A stretch of DNA of 64,000 nucleotides from Pseudeuparius sepicola (Eukaryota > Arthropoda > Insecta > Coleoptera > Anthribidae): positions 21,529,735-21,593,734 of the forward strand of contig OY987307.1 of assembly GCA_963920635.1 (NCBI GenBank). The letters are read 5' to 3'. A program made the position numbers and the translations under genes. The notes under the pieces were generated by a model that saw only the letters and a list, made by a program, of their open reading frames with translations, was not told where the DNA came from and did no database searches. Below are positions 1 through 10,951 of this stretch, piece after piece; position 1 is the stretch's first letter, and each line of letters starts with the position of its first letter.

Positions 1-300
1 CCGCATTGTAATATTCCCATTCTGGCGTCGTCCAGCTGGCCACATTCGCTTTATCCCCGTAACCCAATTAAAATTCGCGGTTAATTACAGTTAATAATGT
101 CATCTAGTCGGTATGGCCCCGAGGCCCGAACGACCACCTGAAAAGGAACCGGTTGCCCCGAACTGTCCAGCTGGGCCGTGGTCACATGATTACGGTGTAG
201 GGATTTTTAAAGGACCTCATTTGCATAACAACGGGACGCATCATAGGTGGCGGCCCTTCGACCCCTTTATGCGACGCTATCGCAAGAAAAAGGGTTGAGA
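1..300. other. GC-richer island with octamer and Grainyhead-like motifs
   Basis: This block is clearly richer in GC than its surroundings. It contains AATTAAAATTC near 67, AACCGGTTG near 152 and the octamer ATTTGCAT near 218. A 61-codon frame at 113-298 has no recognisable domain and I do not call it a gene. The same order, AACCGGTTG then CTCATTTGCAT, recurs at 36.05-36.12 kb. A cis-regulatory element or an old dispersed repeat are both possible. Confidence 0.4.
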
Positions 301-479
301 GTTCGGTAATAATTGTACCGCGGGCGTTTGACCAGTTCCAACCGTTGGCAAATCGACAATAGGCGTGTTCACACCGAAATCGATAGATCTAAAAGTCTGT
401 AGAAACATGTATCAATCATCCAACCGTTTTAGAGAGTAAGGAAAGTGGTGTAAGCTCATATTAACAGCAGAAATTTGTT

Positions 480-1500
480 TAAGGCCCTAAACACGTATGC
501 ATACTCTGTACTCAGCTATTGGTTCGGAAAAGTGAACTGGACCAACACGGACATCAACAACATCATCCTCGCAGCGCCATAGAAAGAACAACTTTGCCAC
601 GTCAACTAGGAGGCAGAGGATTGGCAGACCTCAACAAGACCAACAAATATTAAATCTGCATCATTATTTCCACAGACAAGCCAACAGTTCCTCACTACAT
701 CGAGCTATATGAGGAGTAAACGCCTCAACACAGCTACGTCTGGGAGAACACGAGCACCAAAATCACTACAGAGCCGACAATGATCTGGTTGGAGAAGCCG
801 CTGCACGGGAGACATCCTAATGAGGTTATCCAGGAAAATGTCGATTAGTTAGCACCGAACTATTGACTGACCTCGGGACAAATGTTTCCCGAAACACAGG
901 GTTTCTTACTGGCCATTCAAGATCAGGTTATATCAACTCGTAACTACCTAAAATTCATTGTGGGAGATGCATCGATAGTGGACGACAGGTGTAGATACGG
1001 ATGCCGGACTTAAGAGACGCTCCAGCACATAACAGGAGGATGTCAGATGTTCGCATCGACGGAATATAAGGAACGACACGACTCGGTTGCCAAGATCTTG
1101 CACCAGGAACTGGCGGAAAAACTGCTGCTTGTGCAAGCAGAGAGGGTCCCATATTGCAGCTACACACAGGAGCCTGTTATAGTTGATAAAATTTCTAGGA
1201 AGACAACTCTGATTGTTGTGGCCATCCCAAACAACAACAACCTGCGTGTGAAGCAGACCGAGAAGATCGCGAAGTACAGAGACTTAGAAGGCAATGGGAA
1301 ATGGAGAACGTTCAGACGGTTTCAATCATCGTGTCAACAACTGGTGTTATACCAAAAAGTTTACTGAGAAACATCAACGAGCTGGGTCTAACTGATAATC
1401 TTTACAGGTCCATGCAGAAAGCGGTACTACTTGCGACAGCCCGAACCGTCAGGAAATTCATGGGAAATACAGGAACGTCCAACAACATCAATGTTACCTA
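480..1500 (+). pseudogene. Non-LTR retrotransposon remnant (region after the reverse transcriptase)
   Basis: Several frames, broken by stops and shifts, read like the region downstream of the reverse transcriptase of an arthropod LINE. LPRQLGGRGLADLNK is encoded near 590-640. A zinc-knuckle-like CRYGC...HITGGC follows near 990-1050, with an in-frame TAA inside it. Then come the conserved blocks VDKISRKTTLI and VAIPNNNNLRVKQTEKIAKY, and finally VSTTGVIPKSLLRNINELGL at 1330-1400. The catalytic RT core is not present, so this is a 5-prime-truncated dead copy. The clade cannot be fixed from this piece. Confidence 0.7.
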
Positions 1501-1867
1501 AAGATCAATAACATGGCAAGGGTCTCGTCCGAGCCAGATTCTGATGGTATCCGGGATACTCGGGATATTAGTGGATGTTCCCCGCAGAAGGAGGTCGAAT
1601 GCCTTTTGGCTAAGTCGATAATAATAACAATATAAAAGATAATTTATTTTGTTCATGCATAAAAAAGAAACTAAGCCAAAGAACGAAATTTAGTAAAAAA
1701 CGATTGGTATTATCTCCGCTATATAGACTGCATAGACTCTTTCAACCGTACCGCTGCGACGTTGCCACATTCCTGTTCATGAATTAAAATTTAAGTCGGT
1801 TTTGGTATAACGAAAAATACCAATTTATTATTGAATTCCGAAACCGTTCATTCGTTTTATCACCTCA
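1501..1867. other. LINE 3-prime end, then plain AT-rich sequence
   Basis: The first 130 bases follow the LINE reading frame and end in a short ATA-rich tail (CGATAATAATAACA near 1617), as expected for a LINE 3-prime end. The rest is AT-rich with no recognisable feature. Confidence 0.4.
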
Positions 1868-2100
1868 TTGGAGCGGAAACTTTTGGACCTTGCTGCGTAT
1901 TTTTCGTCGGGCTTTCGGGAACTTTTAATTAGTAGACCCAATTTGGAATGCCCCGCTGGAAGAGTGTCGGAGGGGCTTGGGGGAGGGGGGGCGCTTATCG
2001 GGGGAGGGGCGGGGGGGCAGGGGGCGATCGGGCGATTAATTAGGAAAAAGTCTGCGAAGGAGGAGCGCCGGGAATTTTGAAGGATATCGGGCGAGTCGAC
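1868..2100. other. GC-rich, G-run island
   Basis: This is a sharp GC-rich block in AT-rich DNA, with G runs around 1975-2030 and AATTAATTAGG-like sequence around them. Open frames on both strands are proline/serine or glycine rich and show no domain, so they are probably composition artefacts. It resembles the islands at 15.3, 22.4 and 26.6 kb in composition. Confidence 0.35.
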
Positions 2101-2609
2101 GGCTAAGCCTGAAAGAAGGGGATTACGGCCTACGGTTTTTACTACCGCCAAATAAGATTTACAATGAGAGGAAAGGTTTCGTTTTTTGTTTTCTTTTTTG
2201 GTCCTTGTGCCACCTTGTACTTGAACGTAAAATTATTGTTACACCAACTAATAATAATTATAAGTTAGAGTTTAGTTTTGAACTAATTTTTTTTATAATA
2301 GTTCAGATGTCTTTGTGGCTTTTTGTTCCCTTTTCTATAAATTACCTAAGAAAATATGTAACGTATAGTTATTATTTAAAAAAAATTGTATATACGAGCC
2401 TTGATTTGTGACCTTATATAGCCGGACTGCTCGGGGTTTGTTGGAGTAGCATAAAAGGAGTGGTTCAGGTGATTAAAAGGTAAATTTACCACAAAATGCT
2501 AGACCCAGAAGAAAAGAAAAGATACATTTTTAGATTGTGTCACTTAAGTTTGTACTATTTCGTGTGCTAATTTGTAATATGAAAAAATAATATCACTAAT
2601 AAAAAATAT
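2101..2609. other. AT-rich stretch, nothing seen
   Basis: Poly-A and poly-T rich sequence with no coding, repeat or RNA signal that I can support. Confidence 0.4.
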
Positions 2610-3059
2610 TTGTAAAATCAACATTTTATTTAAATGATCTAAAAAGAAGAAAATTGAAATAAATAAAAAACAAAGCAAGCCCATAATTTTGTTACATTAT
2701 AAAATTGTATATGATATAAAAGCTTGTCGCGGGAATATATACAGAACTTGGGGCCGCGGTAGACTGCATGTTTTTCTGCCTTCGATCGACCTTGGTTCGA
2801 GGCAAGCGCATGCACATATCTTTAAAGAAAAACCCGCTATGGCCAAGAGCGCTGGACAAATGTGGGTTCACGGTATTGCTCCTAAATAGGCTTTATCCGT
2901 GTGATCTACAAATTGTCCTACACTCACTGGGATTACTACGGTTTTCTAGGGTTTTCCGTAGTACTTGAGCGAATGCTATCCTAGTTCCATCGGGAAAAAA
3001 GTCTGCCCTAGCCGCAAATGGCAACGAAGACAAAATAATAGTAATTGAACCCCTCCCCC

Positions 3060-3144
3060 GCACAAGCATGTGGTGGCTTCTGGGGTACTCCTAGTTTGGA
3101 GTATTGTGAGGGTGAGAATTAATATTATTATTATTATTATTTTG
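3060..3144 (+). mobile_element. LINE 3-prime end with TTA microsatellite tail
   Basis: CTCCTAGTTTGGAGTATTG, then GTGAGGGT and a TTA repeat tail, occur here and again at 24,880-24,935. A shared 3-prime terminus ending in a simple repeat is typical of 5-prime-truncated non-LTR copies. The element is not the one at 480-1500. Confidence 0.55.
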
Positions 3145-3836
3145 GGAATACCACCGTGATTTTCTTGCTTATTTTGCGCCCTACAAAAAAAAACGTAAAA
3201 AACAAAAATGTGGCAATTTTGGAAAGCAAAGTGGTGCTGAAAAAGAAATTGGCATCCACGGCCAACTTGTCGCGCAATATAAAAAAAAACTCAAATGGAG
3301 CAAAAACTATTAATAGCCGTGGAATGTTTATTTTAAGGGACATAGGAAAACTTTTATATTAAAAATTGATGGCACTTTGAAGCTTAATCCATCCAGGTAA
3401 TCAGGTAGTTTCAGCAAATTACACGGGGTATTCGGCTCTCTTGAGGGCATGAACATTTTTGTCGGTGTATTTTAATACGTATTTTCTGTGCGGCTCAAAA
3501 TAAGTGAAAAAATAGATTAATAAGAAATAAACAAAAAAATTCATAGCCTCAAGAGAGCCGAAGACCCTGTGTAATTTTTTGAAACTATCCGAGTACCCAG
3601 CTGAATAAAGCTTCTTAGTGCCATCAATTTTCAATATGAAAGTTTTCCTCTATCTCTTAAAATAAACATTAAATTTTTGATCAATTTGAGTTTTATTTAT
3701 ATTGCGCGATAAGTTGGCCGTGGATGCCGATTTCTTTTGCAGCACCAACTAGCAGTCCAAAATTGCCACATTTTTGTTTCTTACGGTTTTTTTGTAGGGC
3801 GCAAAATATGCCTGAAAATTGCGGTGGTAGTGCTAA
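3145..3836. repeat. Near-perfect 0.69-kb palindrome (foldback element)
   Basis: The left arm starts ACCACCGTGATTTTC and the right arm is its inverse, ending GCGGTGGTAGTGCT. Similarity continues through TTTTGCGCCCTACAAA and CCACGGCCAACTT to a centre near 3490, giving arms of about 345 bp. Reading frames on both strands (for example 3419-3634) follow from the palindrome and match no protein I recognise. It is probably a foldback or MITE-type DNA element. Confidence 0.75.
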
Positions 3837-4019
3837 AAACATCATCCGGTATATCTTGAAATAATTCTAAGTAGAAAAAGTATTTTTCTATAAAAGAAAT
3901 TTACACACAAAAATCTCGCGACAAGTTTTTATATCACACACTAGTTTACAATGTACATACCTAACAAAATTATGGGTTTGCTTTGGTTTCAGTTATTTCA
4001 AAGTTTATTTTCTTCTTTT

Positions 4020-4355
4020 TAGAGCACTTAAATAAAAGCTTGTTTTTAAAAATATTTTTTTATTAATGATTTTATTTCCAAATTTTTAGTTTTTATATTA
4101 CAACAAAGGGGGTTGAAAAGAAAATGTTATCTGCCATCTTGGAGCGGCGGCCATATTGAATTTAGTGTGATGTCACTAACTGTACAGTTTTTTACTCTTC
4201 AAGCCCTTTCATTTGAAATACATCATCAGCCATTTTGAAAGTAATATAAATAATATAAGTATATAAATAATAATAATTGGATGTCAAGAAGTGGTTCTAA
4301 TTCAGCTGGCAATATTCGACCCACACACATACTAACAGGGCAAGTTAAATAAAAG
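4020..4355. mobile_element. AT-rich element with CGGCCATATTG repeat unit (copy 1)
   Basis: It is bounded by TTAAATAAAAGCTTG near 4028 and again near 4345. Inside lies CATCTTGGAGCGGCGGCC near 4137-4154, followed by ATATTGAATTTAGTGTGATG. It matches the longer copy at 46,355-46,880, which has three such units, and shares its right end (TAACAGG then AAGTTAAATAAAAGC). Confidence 0.6.
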
Positions 4356-4359
4356 CTTG

Positions 4360-5283
4360 TAAAATTGAAAATATACAAAAATAATGATAAATCAGTTATT
4401 TTTAGAACTGAGAATCTAACCAAAATAAAAGATAGATTTTCTTTAACCAAAGTAGATACATTTACGTACATAAATAGGTAGGTACTTGTCATTTACAAAC
4501 AAAAGAAGTGATTTAGTTTAAATTTAGTAGGTAAATTTATAAATCTTTACATTCAAATCTTTACAAAAATAATATATTTCAACTCAACATCCCGCAAATA
4601 TTAACATAACCTTCAAATGTCAACAAATATTGAGCAGAGCAGAGCTAGCCATCGAAACTTCGGCCACTGTCCTTTAAATAACGAAACGTTTGTCGCTTCT
4701 GTAGAGACAGCGAAACATTTCAAACCTTACTTTGTCCTTCTTCATCATCACCAAGCGACATCGCTCCCCGGATTTTATTTTCCTCCGCAATTAAAATTCC
4801 CGGAGCCATTGTGCCAGATTGGGCGATTTGTTCAAAAAGTTCGCCCCGGGAGACATCTGTCAATGTCCACCCTCGGGGCGGTCGCAGTCTGAGGCTTGGG
4901 GTCCTGCCCAGCGCAGCCGAAAGTAGGTAGCATCGAGAAGGCTATGATTTTAAGGGAGATTATAGTCTATTTATTTTAAGGAGTCTGCAAGTGTAAAAAA
5001 AATCATGCGAACGGCTGAAGTGCCCATTTTGTCCCGCACCCTTTGTATCTGAGCTTGACATTGTATAATTAAGCCATGTTCCAAAAATTATGCATTAAGT
5101 AAACTATGAGCAATCACTAATGAAGTTTTTGACTTTTTTTAAATACCTATATAACAAAGAAAAGATATATACCTCGAGATATCCATTGGACAATTATTAT
5201 GAAAAATAATACTACTACCTAATATTGAGATAATTCCCACGTAAAGATAATTCACTCACCTTTTAGAAATTCGGTAATTATTT
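4360..5283. other. Intergenic; small GC-richer patch at 4750-4900
   Basis: Mostly plain AT-rich DNA. A 150-bp GC-richer patch at 4750-4900 carries AATTAAAATTCCCGGAGCC and is grouped with the other islands. The 91-codon frame at 4617-4892 has no domain. Confidence 0.35.
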
Positions 5284-5442
5284 CAAGGTTGGCATGATAT
5301 ATATCAAAAGATATATATCTTGATATATATCTTGATACATATCAAGATATTTATTCTTTGATATTTATCAAGATATATATCAAGATTTAAAATGCAAGTA
5401 CTTAGTTATAGCCCTGAATGCTTACCATTATCAAGACTGATG

Positions 5443-6457
5443 TAATGGGGAACTTGAACAATTTTTTTTTATTTCTTTAATATATTTGCCTATCTATAGA
5501 AAGAGCACATACCAAATATCAGCTCTCAAATCGCAATATTTAATTTGCAATAAATAATTAAAGTTGTGACCGCAAGCTATTCATTTGAAACGACACGAAA
5601 AGCACGGGAATGGTTGTGACGTCATATAGCTCGATCGATCAGAAGGCAGTGACTGACAGAAGTGACAGCTACACAGAATTAGGGAAGGAAGAATGGAAAT
5701 TGAACGTTAAAATAAACAGTTCGGCGACCCATTTCCAGAGGGATCTGATGCAGGTCAAAAATAGGAACCGAATAAAAGTCCAAATTTAACAAGCACTTCT
5801 TTAACTGAATGGTGAGGCTACAGGACTAGTAATTCGTAGGTATCGGGTTCAATCGCGCAAGAAGTTTTTTTTATTATATCTGTATTCTACTTCTTATATT
5901 TATCACTGATTATCATTTTTAGTAATAATTGGACAATTATTATGAAGATTATTACACAATCTACTCCATAGTGAATTCAAATTCAAAATACTTACCTACC
6001 TAATATGGGCGTTAAACAACCTCCTCGGCCAAAAAAGTGCGCTTACGCATCTCACAATGTAAATAACTATTTAATACAGCACACTCTTCAGACATTATCA
6101 AGAATATCAAGACTGAGATAGACTATAACAAGACGGATAGACAAGGATGGGACGTTCTCGTTGATCTTTCTAAACAAAGCTTGCCTGATGCCGTAGTTTT
6201 TGTACATGTGCCGCCCATATTAGTTTATACATGGTGCCGCCGCCCACCAGAGGCGCCACCACCAACGAGCTACTTGACGTCACAACCAAGGAGGGCGCGT
6301 TTCAAGAATGATTTGAATTATGCAGTTTTTAATTGCTTACATTTATTACATAAAAATAAAAAATGAGTTTTTTTGTGAACTGAGGTTCATTTAATGGCAA
6401 TAAACTACGTTTGAAAGTAATATTTTTGAAAAGTAATTTTTGTGCAAGTTCCCCATT
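5443..6457. mobile_element. Nested element with TAATGGGGAACTTG termini
   Basis: TAATGGGGAACTTGAACAA at the left is answered by the inverse CAAGTTCCCCATTA at the right, giving a 14-bp perfect TIR extending imperfectly to about 22 bp. It lies wholly inside the hAT-like element. Flanks fit a TA or TAA duplication, but I cannot decide the superfamily. No transposase frame is seen. Confidence 0.55.
5795..5862 (+). repeat. Possible tRNA-derived sequence
   Basis: GGGTTCAATCGCGC resembles a pol III B box and GGTGAGGCTACAGG could be a decayed A-box region about 35 bp upstream. No cloverleaf can be drawn with confidence. It may be the head of an old SINE. Confidence 0.25.
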
Positions 6458-6821
6458 ATAATAATTACCTAATAAGTAGAGATAGCCTATTTTTGATACC
6501 ATTACTTCTTACCGACAATTAGTTTATAGGAGTTTTTTTTATATAGGTATACAATCTAACGTTTTGTTTTTTGTTTATGAAGTTTAGTATTTATGTGTTA
6601 TTTAAGAATCATTTTTTGTTTTTATTTTTTGAATTTATTTATAGTAAAGTACAAATAAAAACGCTGGAGTTTTTTACAATATGTATACCCTAGATATATA
6701 CAAAATTCAATTTTTTTAAATAAATATCAAGATTTGGATATATATCAGATATATATCGATAAATATCCGATATTTTGATATTTATATAAATATCATGATA
6801 TTTGCCAACCTTGCATTATTT

Positions 6822-7911
6822 CCAATGCTGTAATCCACCCCCGATTTTCTTGAAATTTTGGCTACCTCCCTTATTTCCGAGGTGCCTGAACACGAATTCG
6901 GCCTTGGTTTTTCCATGGATTTTCAAATTTCCTTTTGACATCCCGGATTTCACGACGATATATTATTTGTGGCTGTAATCGGGATGATTTTTTACTGTAC
7001 GCAGCTCAAACTAGTCACCACACTATTCTGCACCTTTTGCAACATCGTAACTTTGTGAAAACCCGTAGAAAACCGAAATTTGGAAAGATTTTACCGTGAT
7101 TACTTACGTACGCTATTTTCGCCCATGCCCGACATTCTACTTTATGACTCCCTGCTATACTTACGCCTATGGAGGCGATTTCTCATAGCACTCGGCAGCC
7201 ATCGCAGTGACTGTATGGTGGGCCTGGTTCATCTGCCAAGCGAATATTGATGTTATTGGAGTATATTGTTGTCGCAGATATTGTTATAACTAGAAATATT
7301 TCTAATTTTCAGATGAAAAAATGCATCATCTAATCGAATTATATCGATACAATGAATGTCTATGGGACATTTAAAGTCACTTCAATATATTTTTGGTATG
7401 GGAGATGTGTAATAAAATTTTGGAAATCTCTGCCTATGTTAATATAATTCAGTCAAAACGTGGTCTGCTTAATAAAGGCGTTTTGACCCAATACCTTTTC
7501 TTCTTATATTTACGTCTAATATTTAACATTAACTTTTTTTAATCAAAAGGCATATGATAGCATACACTTTCCTTTTATTCGGTAACTACTATTATCAACA
7601 CACTATTGCAAATATTATTACATAAGAGTTCTGCTATAGCAGTATAAGCCTCCCCCAACGAACAGTTGAACTGTGATTGCAATTGACTGCTATGGGAAAC
7701 CGCCGCTGAAAGCATGCATTATGAGGGGTCGGCCGTTGATGACGGAGACTCTACTTGTCTCTTTTCAGCATCAGAGCGGGCGCGTATGCTGTTGTCTCTG
7801 TCTCACTTGCAATGCATTTATCCTTGTGGATTGCCATAATAACCCGTGAGGTCAATTTAAAATACGGCCAGACGGCTGCGGATAGGAATGAATTATTATT
7901 AGACATTAGTA
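6822..7911. other. Intergenic, nothing supported
   Basis: Mixed sequence, slightly GC-richer at 6830-7200, with no domain-bearing frame. The 67-codon frame at 7755-7958 runs into the tRNA-like repeat and is not credible as a gene. Confidence 0.35.
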
Positions 7912-8402
7912 ATCTTGACTCCATTGACTCGAACCCGGGACTCCTACTGTGGCCGTAGGCACTTTAACCAACTAAGCTACAGGAGATACGGGTTCCATCG
8001 GCTAGGTGTTATTTATTCCAATTGATATATAGTTAGTAGCGGTGAGATGTAGGAGACTTCGGCGTCTTCTATAGCTACTATAGTTTCATATTCTGGCTTT
8101 GATATTGAGGGTTAGAATTTCCACGTTCGATACTTACATTTAGTCGCTATATGTCGAATTTTGTGGGTTGATGAATAAATAGGAAGTTATATAATCAACA
8201 ATCATGAATGGTTACCCTACATCCTCTAACCCCTTCTAGTAGCTGTAGAAGGCGCCGAAGTCTCCTACATCTCACCGCTACTAACTATATATAAATTGGA
8301 ATAAATAACACCTAGACGATGGAACCCGTATCTCCGGTAGCTTAGTTGGTTAAAGTTCCTACGGCCACAGTAGGAGTCCCGGGTTCGCGTCCCCGCTGAA
8401 GT
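7912..8402. repeat. Two tRNA-like SINE copies in inverted orientation
   Basis: The plus-strand copy at about 8330-8400 reads GTAGCTTAGTTGGTTAAAG, then a TCCTAC/GTAGGA stem around a 7-nt loop, then CGGGTTCGCGTCCC. These are tRNA D-arm, anticodon-stem and B-box features. The same sequence is present inverted at about 7930-7995. Similarity continues through GGAGACTTCGGCG, giving arms of about 170-200 bp around a spacer of roughly 100 bp. The anticodon loop lacks the usual U33, so a functional tRNA is unlikely. Confidence 0.65.
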
Positions 8403-8509
8403 GCATTTTTTTCAATTGATATCCTTAACCTGATATCCCACTAAACATCATTTATTATTTATTATTAAACATTGAAAAAAAAAATGAAATAAATTAGGTC
8501 GGTCATTGA

Positions 8510-8650
8510 CCAAATGACCTCATGGAGAAGCCTGTTGTTTACATCTCGGCAAGGCCAACTGATATAAAAAAGAGTAGGGGAGATCGAGATAATAATGACT
8601 TACTTAACTGCAGCATTTTGAGCTTTTAATGATTGGTTTGAGGCTTATTT
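8510..8650 (+). repeat. Fragment of the AATGCCGATTTCTGAGC family
   Basis: GTTTACATCTCGGCAAGGCC followed by TTGAGCTTTTAATGATTGG matches the inner end of the element at 9718-10,325. Another fragment lies at 28,735-28,835. Confidence 0.45.
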
Positions 8651-8672
8651 TAAAAGCTTTTATTTAACTTGC

Positions 8673-8680
8673 AATGTATG

Positions 8681-8711
<31 letters not shown>
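8673..8711. repeat. (ATGT)n microsatellite
   Basis: About nine GTAT repeats directly precede the 122-bp minisatellite. Confidence 0.9.
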
Positions 8712-8757
8712 TTTGTTCGGGTGGAATCTTGCAACTCAATTTTGAAGCAGATATCTT

Positions 8758-9229
8758 CAACCGATCGAGCTGAAATTTTGTACACACGTTTAATTTGGAT
8801 GACAATGCATGATTATATGTGTGACGTCATTCTAAATCCAACATGGCGGATCACCCAAGATGGCGGACTAGTTAAATTTCAACCGATCGAGCTGAAATTT
8901 TGTACACACGTTTAATTTGGATGACAATGCATGATTATATGTGTGACGTCATTTTAAATCCAACATGGCGGAACACTCAAGATGGCGGACTAGTTAAATT
9001 TCAACCGATCGAGCTGAAATTTTGTACACACGTTTAATTTGGATGACAATGCATGATTATATGTGTGACGTCATTCTAAATCCAACATGGCGGAACACTC
9101 AAGATGGCGGACTAGTTAAATTTCAACCGATCGAGCTGAAATTTTGTACACACGTTTAATTTGGATGACAATGCATGATTATATGTGTGACGTCATTCTA
9201 AATCCAACATGGCGGAACACCCAAGATGG
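8758..9229. repeat. 122-bp minisatellite, about four copies
   Basis: CAACCGATCGAGCTGAAATT begins at 8758, 8880, 9002 and 9124, an exact 122-bp period, and the last copy is cut short. Copies are nearly identical. Each unit contains TGACGTCA and two GATGGCGG/CATGGCGG motifs. The 64-codon frame at 8721-8915 is a by-product of the repeat. Confidence 0.92.
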
Positions 9230-9349
9230 TCATTAGAAGGTCTCCTCATTGAAGAGCTAGACTGTTCTAAACTAACCGGCAAACGACCTTGCAACAATGA
9301 TGCGTTAACTGAGATGAATAGACTCAGACACCTGGCCAAACTAAAAATT

Positions 9350-9690
9350 ACAAAATAAATTAAAAGTAAAAAAATATTTTTAAAAAAAGCTTCTATTTAA
9401 ATGCGCTAAAAAGAATAAAATAATCTTTTCTTTTAAAACTTTTACTATCAACTTATAACGTCATTCCACAATTTATATGATATAAAAGCTTGTCGCGAGA
9501 TTTAAGTTTTCAAACTAAGTAAATACCACTACTTAAATCTCGCGACAAGCTTTTATATCATATAAATTGTGGAATGACGTTATAAGTTGATAGTAAAAGT
9601 TTTAAAAGAAAAGATTATTTTATTCTTTTTAGCGCATTTAAATAAAAGCTTTTTTTAAAAATATTTTTTTACTTTTAATTTATTTAATGA
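9350..9690. repeat. Near-perfect palindrome, 0.34 kb
   Basis: Arms of about 155 bp run from AAAAATATTTTTAAAAAAAGC inward to AAAAGCTTGTCGCGAGATTT. The spacer is about 40 bp, near 9517. Arm sequence is shared with the 2610/3912 pair. It should form a very stable hairpin. Confidence 0.85.
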
Positions 9691-9717
9691 TGATTTCAAA
9701 AAATAGTTATTTATGTA

Positions 9718-10325
9718 CCAAGGCACTGAAGTTAAACTTTTTATGACTCATGTGGAATTTAGATGCCGAGGCCTCTGGCCGAGGCAAATAAACCACATGA
9801 ATCATAAAAAGAACTTCAGTGCAGAGGTAGGTACATATTATTTTTTTTTTGAAATCGGAAAAAAAATGTTTTATTAGGCGAAAAAATAATCATAATGGGT
9901 CACCCGTCCATGAACCGACTACGCGCGACGTTGCTTGACTTTGACGATCGCTCTACCTAGGTCAAGTATGATGAGACACGGCACTTCTGACAGAAAGTTC
10001 AAACTGCTGCCTATTATGCAGCCTCCATATAAAAATAGAGTAATATTCAAACCTACTAAAATGTTTATACTAAATGATTGCGCTGCTATAGGTAACAATT
10101 TCGCAATGTGTACGAAAAGTTAAATAGGATTTATCGGCCGGGTTTTGAATATTTGGTCACTTTTGACGGGCGATGAATCCGCGTCTGTCGTTTGATGTTT
10201 ACATCTCGCCAAAGCCTACTTATTGAAAAAATCGTACAATAATGGGCTACTTTAATGCCGATTTCTGAGCTTTTAATGACGATTTTGGGTCACTTTAATG
10301 CCGATTTCAAGAAAAAGTATTTTTA
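9718..10325 (+). mobile_element. Dispersed element with terminal stem-loop (copy A)
   Basis: It begins with a stem-loop: GCACTGAAGTT...TCATGTGG pairs with CCACATGA...AACTTCAGTGC, with GCCGAGGCCTCTGGCCGAGGC at the loop. It ends near CACTTTAATGCCGATTTCAA. An inverted full-length copy lies at 30,330-30,945. No protein is recognised in the frame at 9935-10,123. Confidence 0.7.
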
Positions 10326-10460
10326 GAAAATAGGTATCTCTAAATTATGCCACGTGCCTCTTTGCGAACGGACTTTAATAAAAGTCAACGGGAACGTTAG
10401 CTTTTGAAGGTAGAGATTTTATTATGATTTACGTAGCGAGCGAGCGGCGACGTTCCCGCT

Positions 10461-10951
10461 GTAATTTTAAAATGTAAATAGAAAATAAAATCTTTAAGGC
10501 AGAATGCCTTTTCCGCGTCCCGGCGCTCGGTGCCTATTACGTTTGCGAAGAATCGCCAAAGAGGGAGTCGGAAAACATTTTAAAAGGTTTCCTTTGCTGC
10601 CATTGCAGACATTTATTTCTCTCTTTCGGTTCTTTCTAAGGCGTAACCGCCGCTAAGATTCTGTCCCAACAAATTATCAGAGTTAGTTTGTACCAGGGTA
10701 TTATTACGTAATTTTAAAATGTAAATAGAAAATAAAATCTTTAAGGCAGAATGCCTTTTCCGCGTCCCGGCGCTCGATACCTATTACGTTTGCGAAGAAT
10801 CGCCAAAGAGGGAGTCGGAAAACATTTTAAAAGGTTTCCTTTGCTGCCATTGCAGACATTTATTTCTCTCTTTCGGTTCTTTCTAAGGCGTAACCGCCGC
10901 TAAGATTCTGTCCCAACAAATTATCAGAGTTAGTTTGTACCAGGGTATTAT
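10461..10951. repeat. 247-bp tandem duplication of a GC-balanced block
   Basis: GTAATTTTAAAATGTAAATAG starts at 10,461 and again at 10,708. The two units are almost identical; the visible change is CTCGGTGCC against CTCGATACC. The unit contains TTTTCCGCGTCCCGGCGCTC, resembling the non-coding islands rather than the AT-rich transposons. No frame spans it. Confidence 0.92.

Larger units (their letters stand above)
2610..4060. repeat. Inverted arms of the AAGCTTGTCGCG family enclosing 1.2 kb
   Basis: The arm at about 2610-2740 ends in GATATAAAAGCTTGTCGCG. The arm at about 3912-4060 is its inverse and starts with CTCGCGACAAG. The same arm sequence forms the tight palindrome at 9350-9690. The interval holds a LINE 3-prime end and a second, independent palindrome, so this looks like an element repeatedly used as an insertion target. 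Confidence 0.6.
5284..6813. mobile_element. hAT-like non-autonomous element, 1.53 kb
   Basis: The termini are inverted: CAAGGTTGGCATGATAT at the left and its inverse ending TGCCAACCTTG at the right. The 8-bp flanks are aattattt and cattattt, 7 of 8 identical, which fits hAT target duplication. Arrays of GATATATATCAA-type sequence lie just inside each end (5295-5400 and 6720-6800). No transposase is visible. A second TIR element is nested inside. Confidence 0.65.

Noticed and set aside
1828..2151. 107-codon proline-rich minus frame
   Set aside because: It opens without ATG, spans G runs, and has no recognisable domain.
3137..3634. Frames at 3137-3362 and 3419-3634
   Set aside because: They lie in the arms of the palindrome and mirror one another; no transposase motif.
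8328..8402. Functional tRNA gene
   Set aside because: The 7-nt loop lacks U33 and the acceptor stem does not pair; the inverted copy and flanking similarity point to a SINE.
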